A stretch of 64,000 nucleotides of DNA, from the NCBI GenBank assembly GCA_019722365.1, contig JADFUC010000501.1, positions 248,001 through 312,000 of the forward strand, given 5' to 3'. A program made the translations under genes and the position numbers. Numbering within the stretch: position 1 is the first letter of the stretch; each line of letters begins with the position of its first letter. The stretch is from Lithospermum erythrorhizon. Lineage: Eukaryota > Streptophyta > Magnoliopsida > Boraginales > Boraginaceae. This document shows positions 13,756-27,224 of this stretch, in pieces. The notes beneath the pieces are model-generated. The model was not told where the DNA came from. It made no database searches and saw nothing but the letters and a program-made list of their open reading frames with translations.

Positions 13756-15825
13756 ATGGTTTATATTACAACTTGGGATGATTTTGTCGAAAAATCAGTT
13801 CACCTATTTAAATCTGATCCTCAAAAGGTCATTTTTTCACTCTACATAATACACACTATTTTACTTTATTTTTTTGCATTTAATTAATTACTGATTTATT
13901 TATTTTAATTGATTTGTGACAGACGAGGTATAGTATGAAATATAGAAATTGCGATGGAAAATTGGTGTTGAAGGTTACAGATGATAAAGAGGTAGGAAAT
14001 TTTAATTGCGATGTATATTGTATTTTCAATCCCGAGCAATTAAATAATTGTTCGGTTCGTTAACAGCTCTAAGTCGAACTAAGTGACCGAAGAATTAATG
14101 AATTGTTCGGCTCGATAACAGCTCTAACTATGGTATTACTCGTTGTGTATGCATTTTAGTGGATGGGGATAGTGGTATGCTGTTTTATGTGGAGATATTG
14201 TATGCAATTGTTAATTATCGAGTTTTGATGTGTGGTTGAGTTCTAGATTCGGGATCAAATGGGACGATTTTACTCCAATCTGTTGGAGTCGGAGAGTATG
14301 TTGAACGAGATAACTTTGAAACTTGCATGCTTATATAAATAGATCACAGTCCGAATACCCGAGTATTGAATATACTCTCCCTGTTAGATGAATTAGGAAT
14401 TGATCTGGACTAGTATTTATATCTTGATGCTATGCAATTGGCATGGTTAGGTATTGGTAGTTTAACTGTATTCGGCTTGGGTTTAGTATTTCGCTATATA
14501 TCAGCAACCTCCCATTGTAGTGACCACCAGAAAAGATTATATTTGTACATAACGTTTCTGGTTAATTTTAAATTTTACCCTCACCTAGATTCACCTCGAT
14601 CCAAACGAACCATTAAAGTTACACAAGCCAGTTTGGCATTGCACGAGGGCTAGCAAATAGCTTTTCCCATCTTATCATAACATACTCTCTTGAGAGGAAA
14701 AAAAGAATTGTTGCCTTTTTCTTGATCCTCTACTTTCTAAATGCAACTTTGATTTAAACGTCTCTCAACTGGTCAATTGTATTGCTTTATCTTCTACTAG
14801 TTTCCCTTTAATTAATTGAGAAATTGATCTCTCTTTGATATCGAATGATTGATAGAGTAATTCCAGATTTTTTCTGTTACTTTTCTACCTTAATTTTTTG
14901 TGCATTTTGGTAGAACATTAACTATTTTGAAATAGAGGAGTATGCTTCATGTGATTGGAACGCCTTGATAATATAAGGATATTCGTTATTTGAGACATGC
15001 GTGCAACTTTATACTGCTTCCATTTCAATATAATTAGTACGACTTTTCCTAGAATTCAATAAACGAAATGGATGTAGGAAATTAGTAAGTATTAATTAGC
15101 ATGCATACAATGTTATTTTAACCGAGGAATACACCCAATTAAAAGAGGGTGGATGAAGTATTGGATGTTTTAATTGAATTTGAAGTTTTGAACAAATGAG
15201 TAAAATCAGAAATGCGAGTCATAAATGAAGTAAGAGCATTTTGCAATGGCTGTTCAAATTGGATGATGTAGGGTAACAATTCCATTGAGATCTTATATAT
15301 TTTGCTCTTCAATATCAGTGTTTAAAGTTTAAGACAGACCAAGCTCAGGATGCCAGAAAGATGGAGAAACTGAACAACATATTCTTTACATTGATGGCTC
15401 GAGGACCTGAAGGTACTCTTTGATTCTACACTCTTCTGCATAATTGTTTAAACTACTCTTTTTACAGACTTCTGCCATCGTCTGGCTGTGTGACCATATA
15501 TAATGCTTTAAAACCTATGTACGGCTTTTATGTTCTCAAGATTATCCCCTGAAACTATACATTGAGTTCAGAAGATTAAGGAATTGAAAATTGTCACATG
15601 TTGGCTAATTTCATCATGTTACGGTGATGCATACTACAATAAGTTATTTAGTCTATGTACAACTGATTTGTATACGTCAGATGTTGATCTGTATCACTCA
15701 AGTGGGTTCGTATTGATTATTGCGATGCGTTTATGTTTCATTTTGCAGCTGATATAACAGAAGCAAGTGGAAAGGAACAAATGGAGGTTCAGGCACCCAA
15801 GAAAGGAAGGGGGCGGAAGCAATGA
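13756..15825 (+). CDS. SRP9: Signal recognition particle 9 kDa protein
   Basis: Cytosolic SRP Alu-domain subunit. With SRP14 it binds SRP RNA and slows translation elongation until the ribosome docks at the ER. Four exons (13756-13827, 13923-13991, 15319-15412, 15749-15825) give 103 residues, the usual plant length, with matching phases. The protein starts MVYITTWDDFVEKSVHLF. It contains TRYSMKYRNCDGKLVLKVTD and CLKFKTDQAQDARKMEKLNN, and ends in a basic tail KKGRGRKQ, as in Arabidopsis SRP9. The start is the first ATG in this frame and matches the family. Intron 2 is long (about 1.3 kb) and carries a small tandem repeat and an eroded MITE. Complete and intact. Confidence 0.95.
14040..14130. 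repeat. Two-copy 55-bp repeat in SRP9 intron 2
   Basis: ATTGTTCGGTTCGTTAACAG at 14047 and ATTGTTCGGCTCGATAACAG at 14102, each followed by CTCTAA. Imperfect tandem pair, non-coding. Confidence 0.75.
15014..15079. mobile_element. Short MITE-like relic in SRP9 intron 2
   Basis: ACTGCTTCCATTTC at 15016 pairs as an inverted repeat with GAAATGGATGTAG at 15066. About 65 bases long; probably an internally deleted Stowaway-type element. Confidence 0.4.
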
Positions 15826-17330
15826 TGAAGTCGTTCTGAAAATACAACACAAATGTCGTGTACTCTTTATGCAGATCTTTGAATTTAAAAATGAGGGGCA
15901 CTTTGGCTGACTTAGATGTTTCGATTACCTTAATCAAGTAAAAGATCATTCTAGTGAGTATGTGATTTCTTCTCATTACTTGGCCTGCTGTAGTTTTATT
16001 TGTTTTATTGTCACAATCCCTAGGTTCATTGATAATTGGAGAAGTCAATGAGTCTATAGTTCAATGGGTTCTTTCTAGACCAGGAAAGATTTTTGTATCG
16101 GGTCACACACTTCTTACTGGAAACTTTTTGTTTCAATATACATCATGCCTCTTTGTTAAAGAACAAAGAGGATTTGAAAATATTAAATTAGTCCAATGGT
16201 AAAGCACCTCTTACTTGCTATTGAATATAATGAAATACATCAAAATGGCTCATTGTACTATTTATGCTTTTTGTGTGAAGTAGTAGATTATTTTGGCAAT
16301 TTGGGCCGAGCATAAACAGCCTCTTATTATCACAAAGCAAGTAGCGCTTACATACTATCCACCCGCTATCCGTCTTAGGAGGGAGTCTCTAGAGATATTT
16401 GGACATGTTGATGTTGGTAAAGGCGTAAAGCACCTAGTTCAATTATTGTCGGGTCCTCCTCCTTAGTGGAGGAACTGGGCAATGGCCTCTAGATTTAAAA
16501 AATTATAATAATATATATTTTTTCAAAAATTATATCATTCGCCTCCCCCCTCTCCTAATTTTTATATTTAAATTTTAATTATTGTGTTAATATTAATTTG
16601 TGATTACTTATATTATTGGATAGTATAATTAATAGGCCCAAAATTTATATCTCAAGGAAATATATTATTCAAAGCTAATTTAAATATAATAAACTACTAC
16701 TTTAACTCATCACATTTTGTATAATTCACAAAACAATCGGCTTGTGAATTCACCTAAATATAATAAATAATTGGCTGTAATTTTACAACTTTAGGATTTG
16801 GGAAATCGACTTCTTCAACTTTGATACTATACTTCTTCCTTTACTTAATAATAATAATAATATATGGAGACATGGAGTATTATATTACTTTTAATGTATT
16901 TTTGTACGCCGTATTGTTTTATAATATGCCTATTTGCTTTACAATTTTTCTTTTACTAAGTTTAAACGATTTGTTAATATACATATTGTATGATTTAATT
17001 TTTAATTAAGTTAATTTAAATTTAATCAATAAAGTATTATTTTATGTAATTTATGTTAGGATTATTAAATTTGTTCGATATTTTACAATTTCTGTGATTA
17101 CAAATTTCATAATGGGGAAGAACACAATTAAATTCTTATTTTAAAAGAAAAAAGTCTCCAAACATCAAAGTGTCGTTGGTGATCCCGCACCAATCTCAAT
17201 TTAATATTGAACAACCACATATAGATTCATCAATGTGCATAAAAATCGCTGTGAAATAATCAATTGAAAGGCGATGAATTATCATGTTGACCAGAGAGAG
17301 AAACTTAATGCTAAAGTGTCTCGAATCAAC
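15826..17330. other. Intergenic AT-rich DNA after SRP9
   Basis: No gene is recognised. From about 16,500 the sequence becomes very A+T-rich. A slightly more GC-rich island at about 16,290-16,490 has short open stretches but no family I can identify. Confidence 0.5.
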
Positions 17331-17384
17331 ATGAAAAATAAGGTCGGTGGTTTATATTAATACAGGCATGTATCAGTTGTCCTT

Positions 17385-19500
17385 GCAAAACTCCAATTGA
17401 TAAGAATGGTCCTCATTTTCATCGAGAATTTGGATTGATTTATTCAAGGACGTATTGGAATATTCTTCTAAAAAGTTAAATCTTGGTTATTGTTTTCCAT
17501 GCTATCTTTAGCAAATCAAATACAAAAAGGACACGCCTTTACGGTGAAAGGATTTAATAATTGGAGTAAAGTCACAGGGAAAAGTGTGCTCTCTTGAAAC
17601 ATGCGGGAGGTTCAAACTCAGCATATAACTCTGCAGTGGAACAATTAAACATTTTCAAGAATTCATCTCAACATATTGAAATTCAATTGCAAAATCAATC
17701 GTCAGAGCAAATTGCTCGAAATCGCTTCAGGTTGCAAGTATCAATTGATTCTATGAAGTTTCTTGCACTCCAGGCTTGTCCATACAGAGGCGTCCTGGAT
17801 TCAGAAAATAAAGGTAACTTTCTAGAGTTGTTGAGTTTTCTTGGACTTTATAATGAAAATGTGGAAGCTCTTGTAAGATCTCCTCATGGGAATGCCTCTT
17901 ACACATCACCTTTAATTCAAAAGGAGATTCTTTCAATCATAGCAGAGAAAGTCCGAAATTATATTCGTGAAGAAATTGGTGATAGTAAATATTGTATTAT
18001 TGTTGATGAGTCTAGAGATGAATCAAAAAAAGAGCAAATGATAATTGTTTTGAGGTTTGTTGATGCAGAATGATTTGCTAAAGAAAGATTTTTGGATTTA
18101 GTTCATGTTCAAGATACAAAATCATTAAGTTTGAAGTCATACATATGTGAACTTTTATCACTTCACAAACTTGATATTAAAAAATATGAAAGGCCGAAGG
18201 ATATTTATGGGGCTAGAAATATTTAGGGGATAATGGAATGGTTTACAAGCTTTTGATTCTTAAAGAATGCCCATTTGCATATTACGCCCATTGTTTTGGT
18301 ACATCTTCAATTGGCATTAATGGGTGCCGCCATATGTCATATTTGTTCATCACTCCTTTAATAATGTAACATCTATTAACGTGGGTAACTAATTCTAGTG
18401 AGACATGATCGCTTATTGTCTATCAAGCTGATCGTGATTTTGGAGCAAATTTCATTAAAAAAGTTGGAAACTAGTAAAGGAAAAAACCAAATTGACACTT
18501 TAAAAAGACATGGGGACACTTGATGGTGTTCTCATTTGCAATCTCTCATTAGTTTGCTTAATATGTATGATGCAACTTGCTTGGTCTTAAAAGATATAAT
18601 GAATGATAGAAGTTGCACTTCTGGCCAAAGAAGTGAAACCGATGAAGTTTATGATAAGATTACTTCCTTTGAGTTCATATTTCTTTTGCATCATTCATAT
18701 TTCTTTTGCATGTGATGGTTGAAATATTGGAGATAACAAATGATTTATACAAAGCATTGCAACGAAAGTCTCAAGATATCAAAACGATATTTATTTAGCT
18801 TCATCGAAGAATTCAGCCCAACAATTAAGAGAAGAATGATGGCTTACTTTGTTTGATAAAGTGAAGCTATTTTGTTGCAATCATAAGATCAGATTCCTGG
18901 ATATGCAAATGATTTATAAAAGGTGAAGAGGAGAAGTCGTGATAAATGATATTTTTGTTAAACATCATCTCAGAGTTAATCTTTTTAATGCTTGTATTGA
19001 TTTTCAGCTTCAAGAGTTACAATCCAGATTTTGTGAAAATGTGACGGAATTGCTCATACTCACCTCATCATTGAATCCGAGGGATGGATTTGTTTTATTT
19101 AATGTTGATGATATATGCAAGTTAGCGTCTAAATTTTATCCTGCAGATTTTACAGATCAAGAGTTGTCACATTTAAAGTACGAGTTGAATCATTTCAAGA
19201 TTAATTTGGCGCATTTGTGCGATGACTTGTAAAATGTCTCAACAATTTTAGAGTTGTGTTGGGTATTGAAAGATACAAAGAAGTGTGAATATATCCGCTT
19301 TTGGATAGATTGATCTCGATCGTCCTCACCTTTCCTCGCTTTCTACAACTACAACAAAAGCGTGACTTTTCACCAATGAAAAAGTGAAACAAGATTGAGA
19401 AACAAGATGAATGATGACTTCCTTGGCGATAGTTTAAGGTTACATCAGAGGCGGATTGCTCATGGGCCACGTTGATTCCATTATAGATGTTTTTTATCTT
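17385..19500 (+). pseudogene. Decayed TTF/hAT-type transposase-like gene
   Basis: Relic of the plant zinc-finger MYM-type protein 1-like family, derived from hAT transposases. Fragments occur in the family order. First is a TTF zinc-finger part (FKDVLEYSSKKL, then YCFPCYL, about 17,437-17,512, and HAFTVKGFNNWSKV near 17,535). Then comes KHAGGSNSAYNSAVEQLN and a DUF4371 segment (GNFLELLSFLGLYNENVEAL, IIVDESRDESKKEQM), where the Asp of VDES/RD corresponds to a hAT catalytic position. An in-frame stop at 18,071 is followed by ERFLDLVHVQDTKSLSLKSY. A decayed C-terminal dimerisation region reaches about 19,500 (LASKFYPADF; NKMNDDFLGDSL). Several stops and frameshifts; it cannot encode a full protein. 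Terminal inverted repeats were not found. Confidence 0.85.
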
Positions 19501-20627
19501 AAAAAAATTGTCAGTGGTACTATAGACGCCAAACAAAGATAAAAATAGCTTAGATTTTGGCTTTCTATTTCCACCTCCTTAACGCTTATTATTTATGGTA
19601 CATTTTTTTATGATGAATGGTATTTTTTTCTTTTTACATTTAATCCTCCTGCCTCCCTACACAAATAAAATTTCTGCCCGCCATAGCTTCTTTTCCTCTT
19701 CAAAGGATATACAAAAGCCATATGTTCTCTTCAAGTTTTCAATTTGTTTCAAGGGAGCAAAGTAAAGGGGGTAATATTTTCAAAATTTGGTCAAGGACTC
19801 AGGGTACAGAAGTGGATTTGTGCTTAGATTCTTCATATGGTCCTTTTCTTTGTTTTTTTTGTCAGATTTGGTGTATGATTCATTTCACATTCTTTTTCCC
19901 CTTGGACCAAACAGGGTGATGGGTGTCATATACTGAGTATTTATGTTTGTAATATCAATTGATAGATAAGTTTCAGGATGTTTTTGATATTTGAAGTTTA
20001 AAAAAAAAATCAATCACATCTAAAATAATAGTTCAGGAAAATAAGTTGCATTTATCAACTTCTTTTTCGGATGCTACTATGCAGGGATGGTTCGAGCCGT
20101 CAATATTTGTTATTACCAATTGTAGGCATTGGATGTGGAGGATCTTAGAATAACTACTTTTCATGATATTGTCTTAGCTAACAAATCTTGTTTGGTCAGA
20201 AACCACTAACCCCTCAATTTGATTCCATAATCTTGTCACTTCTATCCACCTTATTTCTCTTTCTAACATCGATATTACGAAGGAGTTTAGAAGACATCAA
20301 ATAAATAACGATTGTATTTCAACTTTAAAAACATTAAATTTTATGTTATAATTACAAGTTATTTTATACTTCAATATAAAATATAATAACTAGTCTCTCC
20401 TTAATAATATAAAAATATTTATTTAAATAGTTGTAATATTTTTATCTTAATTTTAATTCAAGATTGATCACTGCTTTATGTTTAATGGTGTACCATACTA
20501 GATTGAATTGGTGCAAATCATATTCACAATCACACATTCACACCCAATCATTATTATTCTGGATGACACTCCTTCGATTTTAAAATAAATAATTGTTTAG
20601 ATAAAAATTATTTTATTAAGGGATAGT

Positions 20628-20700
20628 GAAAAGCTACATTAGGATTGTAAAAGCTACATTACAAATGTAAAAAGCTATATTGAAATTATAAAAATATATT
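20628..20700. repeat. Short tandem repeat, about 21-bp unit
   Basis: AAAAGCTACATTAGGATTGT, AAAAGCTACATTACAAATGT and AAAAGCTATATTGAAATTAT follow each other. Three imperfect copies, non-coding. Confidence 0.75.
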
Positions 20701-23020
20701 AAAATGCAAAATAATTAACTATTATGAAAATAAATTTTTTTCTTTCAGAATGCATGAGTTTTGAGACCGAGGCAAAGAACTATTAGCAGCTCACTTTGTG
20801 ATTAATTACCTATACAATAAAGAATGAACTGAGATAATCTATAATAGTCTAGCGATCGAGCTAACACAATCTTGATCTGCTTATAAGTTATGTCTGAATC
20901 TGCTGCAGTGAAAGTGTCGATTTTTTTAAAATAAAATAAAATAATGAACTCGATGTATGCTAAAGTGCACATTTCGTCAACAGACAGAGCTTCAACAACT
21001 TGTACCTTTTCTCTCATTTGTTTGTACCTCCATCTCAAACGGGTCTATTTTAAAGATTCATGGGTAAAATACATCTCTCATCTCTGCATGGCTTCTCGAT
21101 TTTGTCAATTCTATGGGTTTCCTTACATGGTAGTCATATATCAATTTGGCTTTCTAATTTGACAAACATCACAATGAGCAAAGCCTAAGTGTACGGGGGC
21201 GTGGATGAATCTTGATATAGGTTGTATGGTTTTGTAATTGCTTAGAAAGTACATAGACTATTCACTATGCTTCACAAATTGGCAACTCCTAGATGTATAG
21301 TCAATGAAACTCTAACTAATACACTATTCAATCCTAGCAATCTCACACTTTAGTTTCTTTACTTATTTCTAAATAGCTAAAAGAGTGTTTATGGACAAAG
21401 TCATGCGAAATATTTGTTTATATATATTGATCTCTAGCATTTTTCTCAAATGTTACTTTTCTCCCACTTTTGAACTACAGAGAATTCTCAGAGAAGGTAC
21501 GAGTTCATATATTGTGACACATTGCAATCATTAAGGATGTTTTTATTTTGATTTTTATACGTAAGCTCATGCTAGAACGAACCAAATAAATTGTCTTATT
21601 TGCCTAAGCTCTTCCGTAGTTTATTGACTTTGTCCAAACCGCATCGAACTACTTTTATAATATGATTTGAGATTGTAGTCATTGGTTGTGCTTGACAAAA
21701 TGATTGCTCTACATATATACATCTATTATATAATGTTGGTGTTATTTATTTTTAGCTTCAAATAATTGAAGAGCGAGGAACTACAACTTTACTTTTGGGA
21801 AGAAAATGAATGAGATAAACAATCATCTTAGTCGTGCCAACATAGTAGCATTACAACACAATCTCGATTCTAGCACTTTGCTACCTTTAAACTCCTCCAT
21901 CACATCCTTCCCTTGAGCTTCCCATATTTGTGTGTTGTTCATCTTCATTTTTTGTGAATTTTTAATGAGTAACTCTATCATGTGAAGTATTTTAGTTGAG
22001 TATTCTTTGCAACGTATTAAGGTTTGAAGGGGACAAATCCAAGAAAGGCTTGTTAGCTCTAAGTTAATTAAGATTGTTTGCACTTTTACTAATTAACAAA
22101 GACAGGCTTCATTTAACTCGCTACAAAATTAGTATATGGATGAATATTAATGATTTTAATTCATATAATGGATGAAATATGCCCACTGGGATGCTGGGTG
22201 CCGGGTTAGACATCATGTTTGCACTACTCATTTTACACTTCTCAATGAAGGTTATATCACCTAGTACTGGATTAAGGCTAGTAAGTCTTTTCGCTTGGTG
22301 CTTGAATAAATTATGTAATCAAAAGCAATTGAGGATCAAGAAGATTGAAGGATCGAAGAAGAAGTTAATATTCAACACTAAATCTAAGAAACAAGCTTAT
22401 TACTAGAGTCGTAGTAGAGCTTGTAAAAGCGATTAGTAGCCGATTTCAAGCTTGGAAGACAAGAATCGCATGAATTTAATTCTATTTCTCTAATCGATTG
22501 CATAAAGATATATCTGTCTTGTTTTGATGTAGTACTTCTTTCTGTTAATTTGTTTCATAGAACGTGATGATTTAGAATCATTTATGTATATTTCACTTTC
22601 AGTTTTCAGTGACAAAATACAAGAATATATAGAATAACACTTATGATAATTCATCTTTATGAGTTTGTTTTCAATTCAAACAATTTGAAAGACAAGCTTA
22701 AGAATTTTTTGAAATACTTGGTGATATTATTTAATTTTTAATTGTATCAAGAACAAGATGACTCATATTTGTATCCAAAATGTTAAACTTTATTATGAAT
22801 TATACTTAATAAGTCTAGTAAAGTCTGTGGCATCAATATAGAATTTAGACCCCGTCATTTTCCCTAGTGAGAAAGAGCCTGATGCTGTGTCAGGTAGTAG
22901 GCCAAAAACATCACCCAAAATTTATTGGAAGTGGTAAAAGTAGTTTCAAATTTCAATAAATAAACTACTCAAGGTCCAACTGTGGGTCCCACTGTCAACA
23001 CTGAGATGAATATTTTATTA

Positions 23021-23272
23021 CTCCCTGCGTAATTAAAAAGATTTTCACATTTTAAATTTTTGATTTTTTAATACACTTCGACTGCTAATATTTTTATTTC
23101 CAAGGCTTTTATAATATTTTACGAAATATATCAATAAAAATACATTTTAAATTTTTTTCATCGGGATATATTTTTCATCAAATATTATACAATATAAACA
23201 AAATATTTATATCAAAAATTTAACTATTAAAAGTCAAACGTCACAATAATATTTTAAAACTGGCGTAGTGAT
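23021..23272. mobile_element. Stowaway-like MITE, degenerate
   Basis: Left end TACTCCCTGCGTAATTAAAA (about 23,018) fits the Stowaway type. The right side reads AAAAGTCAAACGTCACAATA and ends near ACTGGCGTAGTGATTA, a decayed inverted partner. Very A+T-rich interior. It lies about 0.75 kb upstream of the WRKY start codon. Confidence 0.5.
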
Positions 23273-24006
23273 TAAAAATAGAGTGATTACATGAAATTTA
23301 TTTTAATTGGCATGTTTTATATTTATAGTATAGTTTGATAGTAATGGCTTAACAATGTATTTAAAAAAATTTACATGAAGTATAGAAGCTTGCAGTGGTA
23401 GTGTAAAGTTTGTTAAAATGGAAGTATATTAAAATTAAATTAGCTAAATCATTAATTTAATGGAGTTTGTTTAGAAAAATAGAGAATAATTGATATAGTG
23501 AAGTACCAACCAAATCCTCTGTTTATCTCTCATTTGTTTTTAGTAGAAGAGAATCAGAAAAAATAATGATGCACTGCTATACCTGTTGCCACTAATTTGT
23601 AGTCAAATGATCAGAGTATTTAATTCAAATAATTAAAAAGATTGCATGTTTGAAGTTTCTTTGGTGGTCTATTTGAGTTTTCCCTTTAATTTCTTAAACC
23701 AAAGCCAAGTCTTCTCTTAAAGCTATAATTTTTATCTTCTTAAGGAATTTTAAACACTTAAAAAATGTTATTTTCCAGGTAAATTCAGTTTGGGTATGTT
23801 AGTTTTTTATCTGAAGTTGTGTAGAAGTTAATCTTCTTTTGTGAAAGTGTGTTTAGTTGAATGTTCTTGCAAATATATTGGAGAATTTGAAGGAACTGCC
23901 TCAAAAAATGTGGGATGTATTAAAAAGATCTGTTGAACTGATATTTTAAGGAAAGTTTGTTTATTTGGTGATTTGGGTGATAGTGTTTTTCTTCTTCTTT
24001 TTGGTT

Positions 24007-25458
24007 ATGGAGGAAGTTGAAAAGGTCAACAAAATTGCAGTGGAGAGTTGTCATAAGGTGCTTGTTTTATTAAGTCAACCCAAAGATCAAAATCAGTATA
24101 GAAATGTAGCATTAGAAACTGTAGAAGTTGTGAGTAAGTTCAAAAAAGTTGTTTTTCTTCTGAGTTCTTCAGTGGGACATGCTAGAGTCAGGAAGTCTAG
24201 AAATATTCATATCATTGTACCTCAAAACATACTCTTGGAGAATCCAATTTGTAGTGTTGATGAGAAACCCAAACCACTTCAGCTTTTCTCAGAGAATTCT
24301 TGTGGAAATTGGATTCAAGGGTCAGGATCAAATGTGAAAAATGCCCTTTTTTCGAGTAAGCCTTCGTTGGAGTTGAGTTTGCAGCACAGCAAGAATCCTA
24401 TTGTGGTTGCTCAACAAATATCCCCTATGAATTTAAATTTCCTCCAACGGCAGCAGCTGTTGAAACAACAAGCTGGAACTCTCTATCGTCGTATTAATAG
24501 TGGTGTTAACCTGAACTTTGATAGCTCTACCTGCACGCCAACCATGTCGTCAACAAGGTCTTTCATCTCTTCATTGAGTGTCGATGGAAGTGTTGCCAAC
24601 CGAAACTCGTTCCATTTAATTGGTCCTAGTCGCTCTGCTGACCAGAACTCGTGCCTACATAAACGGAGGTGCTCTGTCAGGGGAGAGGATGGAAGTGTGA
24701 AATGTGGAAGTAGTGGTAAATGCCACTGTTCAAAGAAAAGGTGGTTATCTTTTGTTTTAGTTTCCATGAAGATAATCTTTAATTATACCTGCTGATTTAT
24801 CATATTGTGTCATATTCTTTCAGAAAACACAGGGTGAAAATAACAATCAAAGTACCGGCAGTTAGTAACAAGTTGGCTGATATTCCAGCGGATGAATACT
24901 CGTGGAGGAAGTATGGTCAGAAGCCAATCAAAGGTTCCCCTCATCCCAGGTATTACTCTGCTCTTCCTATCACGAATACGAGGAAGTAATTTGAATGTAT
25001 TCTATTGTAGAACATGCAGACCGAAGTTTATTGCTTTATCTGCTTAGCAATCAGACACTTGTTCCATGCTTTACCCTTATTCATAGGTCTATTAACCAAG
25101 CAAGCAGTTAGGAACACTGGAATTCCTTGATTTTAAGCTCACTTGCTAGGCTTCATAACAAGTTATGAATTAAGCACGAGCCCAAGTTTTGCTTGAGATT
25201 TTTTGGCTATGAACACTAAATATCTGCTTGTATATGAACTATATGACACTTAGCAGAATTCCACGATTTCAATGAAATCCATAGATATGTCAAATCGAAA
25301 ATTATTGTTGTAGGGGATACTACAAATGTAGCAGTTTAAGAGGTTGCCCTGCAAGAAAACATGTCGAAAGATGTCTTGAGGACCCCTCAATGTTGATTGT
25401 TGCTTATGAAGGGGAACATAACCATCCAAGGCTGCCATCACATTTAGCAAACTCATAA
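24007..25458 (+). CDS. WRKY21: WRKY transcription factor, group IId (WRKY21-like)
   Basis: Nuclear DNA-binding regulator of W-box (TTGAC) promoters; group IId members bind calmodulin. Three exons (24007-24740, 24824-24949, 25314-25458) give 334 residues. An in-frame TTG lies upstream at 23965, but the ATG giving [19 protein letters not shown] matches the family N-terminus. Visible in order: calmodulin-binding C-motif region ([18 protein letters not shown]), the family signature [19 protein letters not shown], the plant zinc cluster ending [21 protein letters not shown], and the WRKY domain [11 protein letters not shown] with a C-x5-C...H-x-H finger (CSSLRGC; EGEHNH). The intron in the WRKY domain falls at the conserved PR position. 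Best remembered match is Arabidopsis WRKY21; WRKY39 and WRKY74 are close relatives. The HARF motif reads HARV. Confidence 0.93.
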
Positions 25459-25959
25459 AAATTACATTGACAACTTGGTAAGGTGCTGTTTGTAACTGAC
25501 ATTTTGTAATAGGGTTTTAAACTGCTGCTCCTTACAAGGCTTGGGCAGACGTCGGTTAGAATCTGTATGTGGAGCTGTTTAGGTGTTGTGAAGATAGCAA
25601 GAAGTTTGTAGGGTTAGATAGATCTCGTGTATTCTGTGCCTCTGTGGCTGGGACATTTCTGTTGAAAGTTGGATTTTAATTTAATAGGACTTGTTTCAGA
25701 TTGGAGGATTAACTTGAGTATGGTCATGTTGTGAGTCTGATGGACTAACATTTCATTTTAGGATGCTTTATTGTTTGAAGTATATTGAAGGATGTTTATG
25801 ACTTTTTTCATCAAAATGTAAGGATATTGCATAGGTATATTGTATGTATATAGCTGCATGAAGCATTGAAGCTTGAGCTATATTCACAAGATCATGAATG
25901 AACTGTGTTTATATAAAGGGAAAAAGCCTCAATCATCATACATGTCATAGCTTCGGTTT

Positions 25960-26270
25960 CTGGGGCTTCATCACCGACGCTTCAAATGTCATTGTTCATC
26001 AATTATGTTTCAATAATGGGCAAAATGGTATTCCGTGTCGAATTTAATGATTGGCCACGCTACCACGTGACCATTTTGTGTATTTTCAATTTTTAAAAAA
26101 TTTGGACAAGACACTATTCATCACAAACCTTGTACCGTGGTTTCAGCTTCATCACACTTTTCAAAACGCCCTCGTTCATCACTCAAAGCTTTAAATAACG
26201 CCAAAGTTGGTCCAATCACATATAATCCGTTGTCATATCACGTGACTATCATATATGTATTTAATCTTCA
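25960..26270. repeat. Imperfect tandem repeat, about 175 bp, with CACGTG
   Basis: Two diverged copies share GCTTCATCAC (about 25,967 and 26,147), TTCATCA, and a CACGTGAC core followed by TGTATTT (about 26,066 and 26,239). CACGTG is a G-box sequence, but no gene start is nearby. Possibly the end of an unidentified DNA transposon. Confidence 0.4.
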
Positions 26271-27224
26271 AAGCTTTTTCTTAACAACAAATATCCAACT
26301 GTAAGCACAAAGAAATATGCACACGACGCTTCAATTGCATTATCCAAAATGTATCAATGCTAATTTCACATATAACAACGCTTTCATTTGATCTTTTATA
26401 TTTTACATTATCAATGTATAACTCAAGAACCAAAAATGTTGTCATCTTCCTAATTAAAAACACTATTGAATTTGGAACTATTAAATAAAAATGAGTAATT
26501 AATAAACTCTCGATTGAGTATCTCTTCAATATTGACATGTTTAATCCAATTGGATAATGTTTGTAAGAAGGTGTTTGCTAAAAGTTTGAGTGTGAATTGG
26601 GGTACAATGGCTACTCACAAATTGCCACCTAAGAAAGATATTGGTGAAAATGTATAAGGATAATGGTATAAAAAAAATGAAGCTTTTTGATACAGATGAA
26701 GCAACTATGAGTGCTTTGGCTTGGTCTGATATAGAAGTCATGGTTGCTATCCCCAACCTGCTTTGATGAAGTCATGTTCGCGTGTCAAAATCGGCCATTG
26801 GGTTTCCATTCAAATGCCGAATGCTTAGCCATTTAAAACGCTTTCCATAGCTTCAGGTGTCGATGAAATTTAGTCAAATTAAAAATGAAAACATATGCCG
26901 ATCTCAACTAACGTAATACAAATGTCATTCAAAGCCAGAACAGCATTCATACTCCGAATTTAAATGTACTCCTATAAGATTGGATGGATTAAGTTTAATT
27001 AAGAGGGATTCACATCCTTTATTATTTCTATATTGGACCCCACATCATTATTGGATGTGGAATTTCGAATCTCTCTAGAAGGTAAATTGAAGTGCCGGGG
27101 ACATTGATGGTACAATTTGAAACGTCAAAAAATAAAAGGGAAAAATTTGAAACAATGATAATAGTATCGAGAGCAAATTAAAACAAAGCCAACAAACTTG
27201 GGCTAAATGTATAATTTTAGAAGA

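Larger units (their letters stand above)
19501..24006. other. Long gene-poor interval before WRKY
   Basis: No convincing gene on either strand. Open stretches on the minus strand at 20,802-21,038 and 21,823-22,083 have no family I recognise and no splice context. The interval holds a small tandem repeat (20,628), a Stowaway-like element (23,021) and, in its last few hundred bases, the WRKY promoter and 5' leader. Confidence 0.5.

Noticed and set aside
16290..16490. GC-richer island as a plastid insertion
   Set aside because: No plastid gene or tRNA could be recognised in it; left as unassigned intergenic DNA.
21823..22083. 86-codon minus-strand frame as a small gene
   Set aside because: No recognised family, no splice or promoter context, and surrounded by AT-rich debris.
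23965..24006. Longer WRKY N-terminus starting at TTG (hydrophobic leader)
   Set aside because: Not an ATG, and the added residues have no match in the family; the ATG at 24007 gives the usual MEE start.
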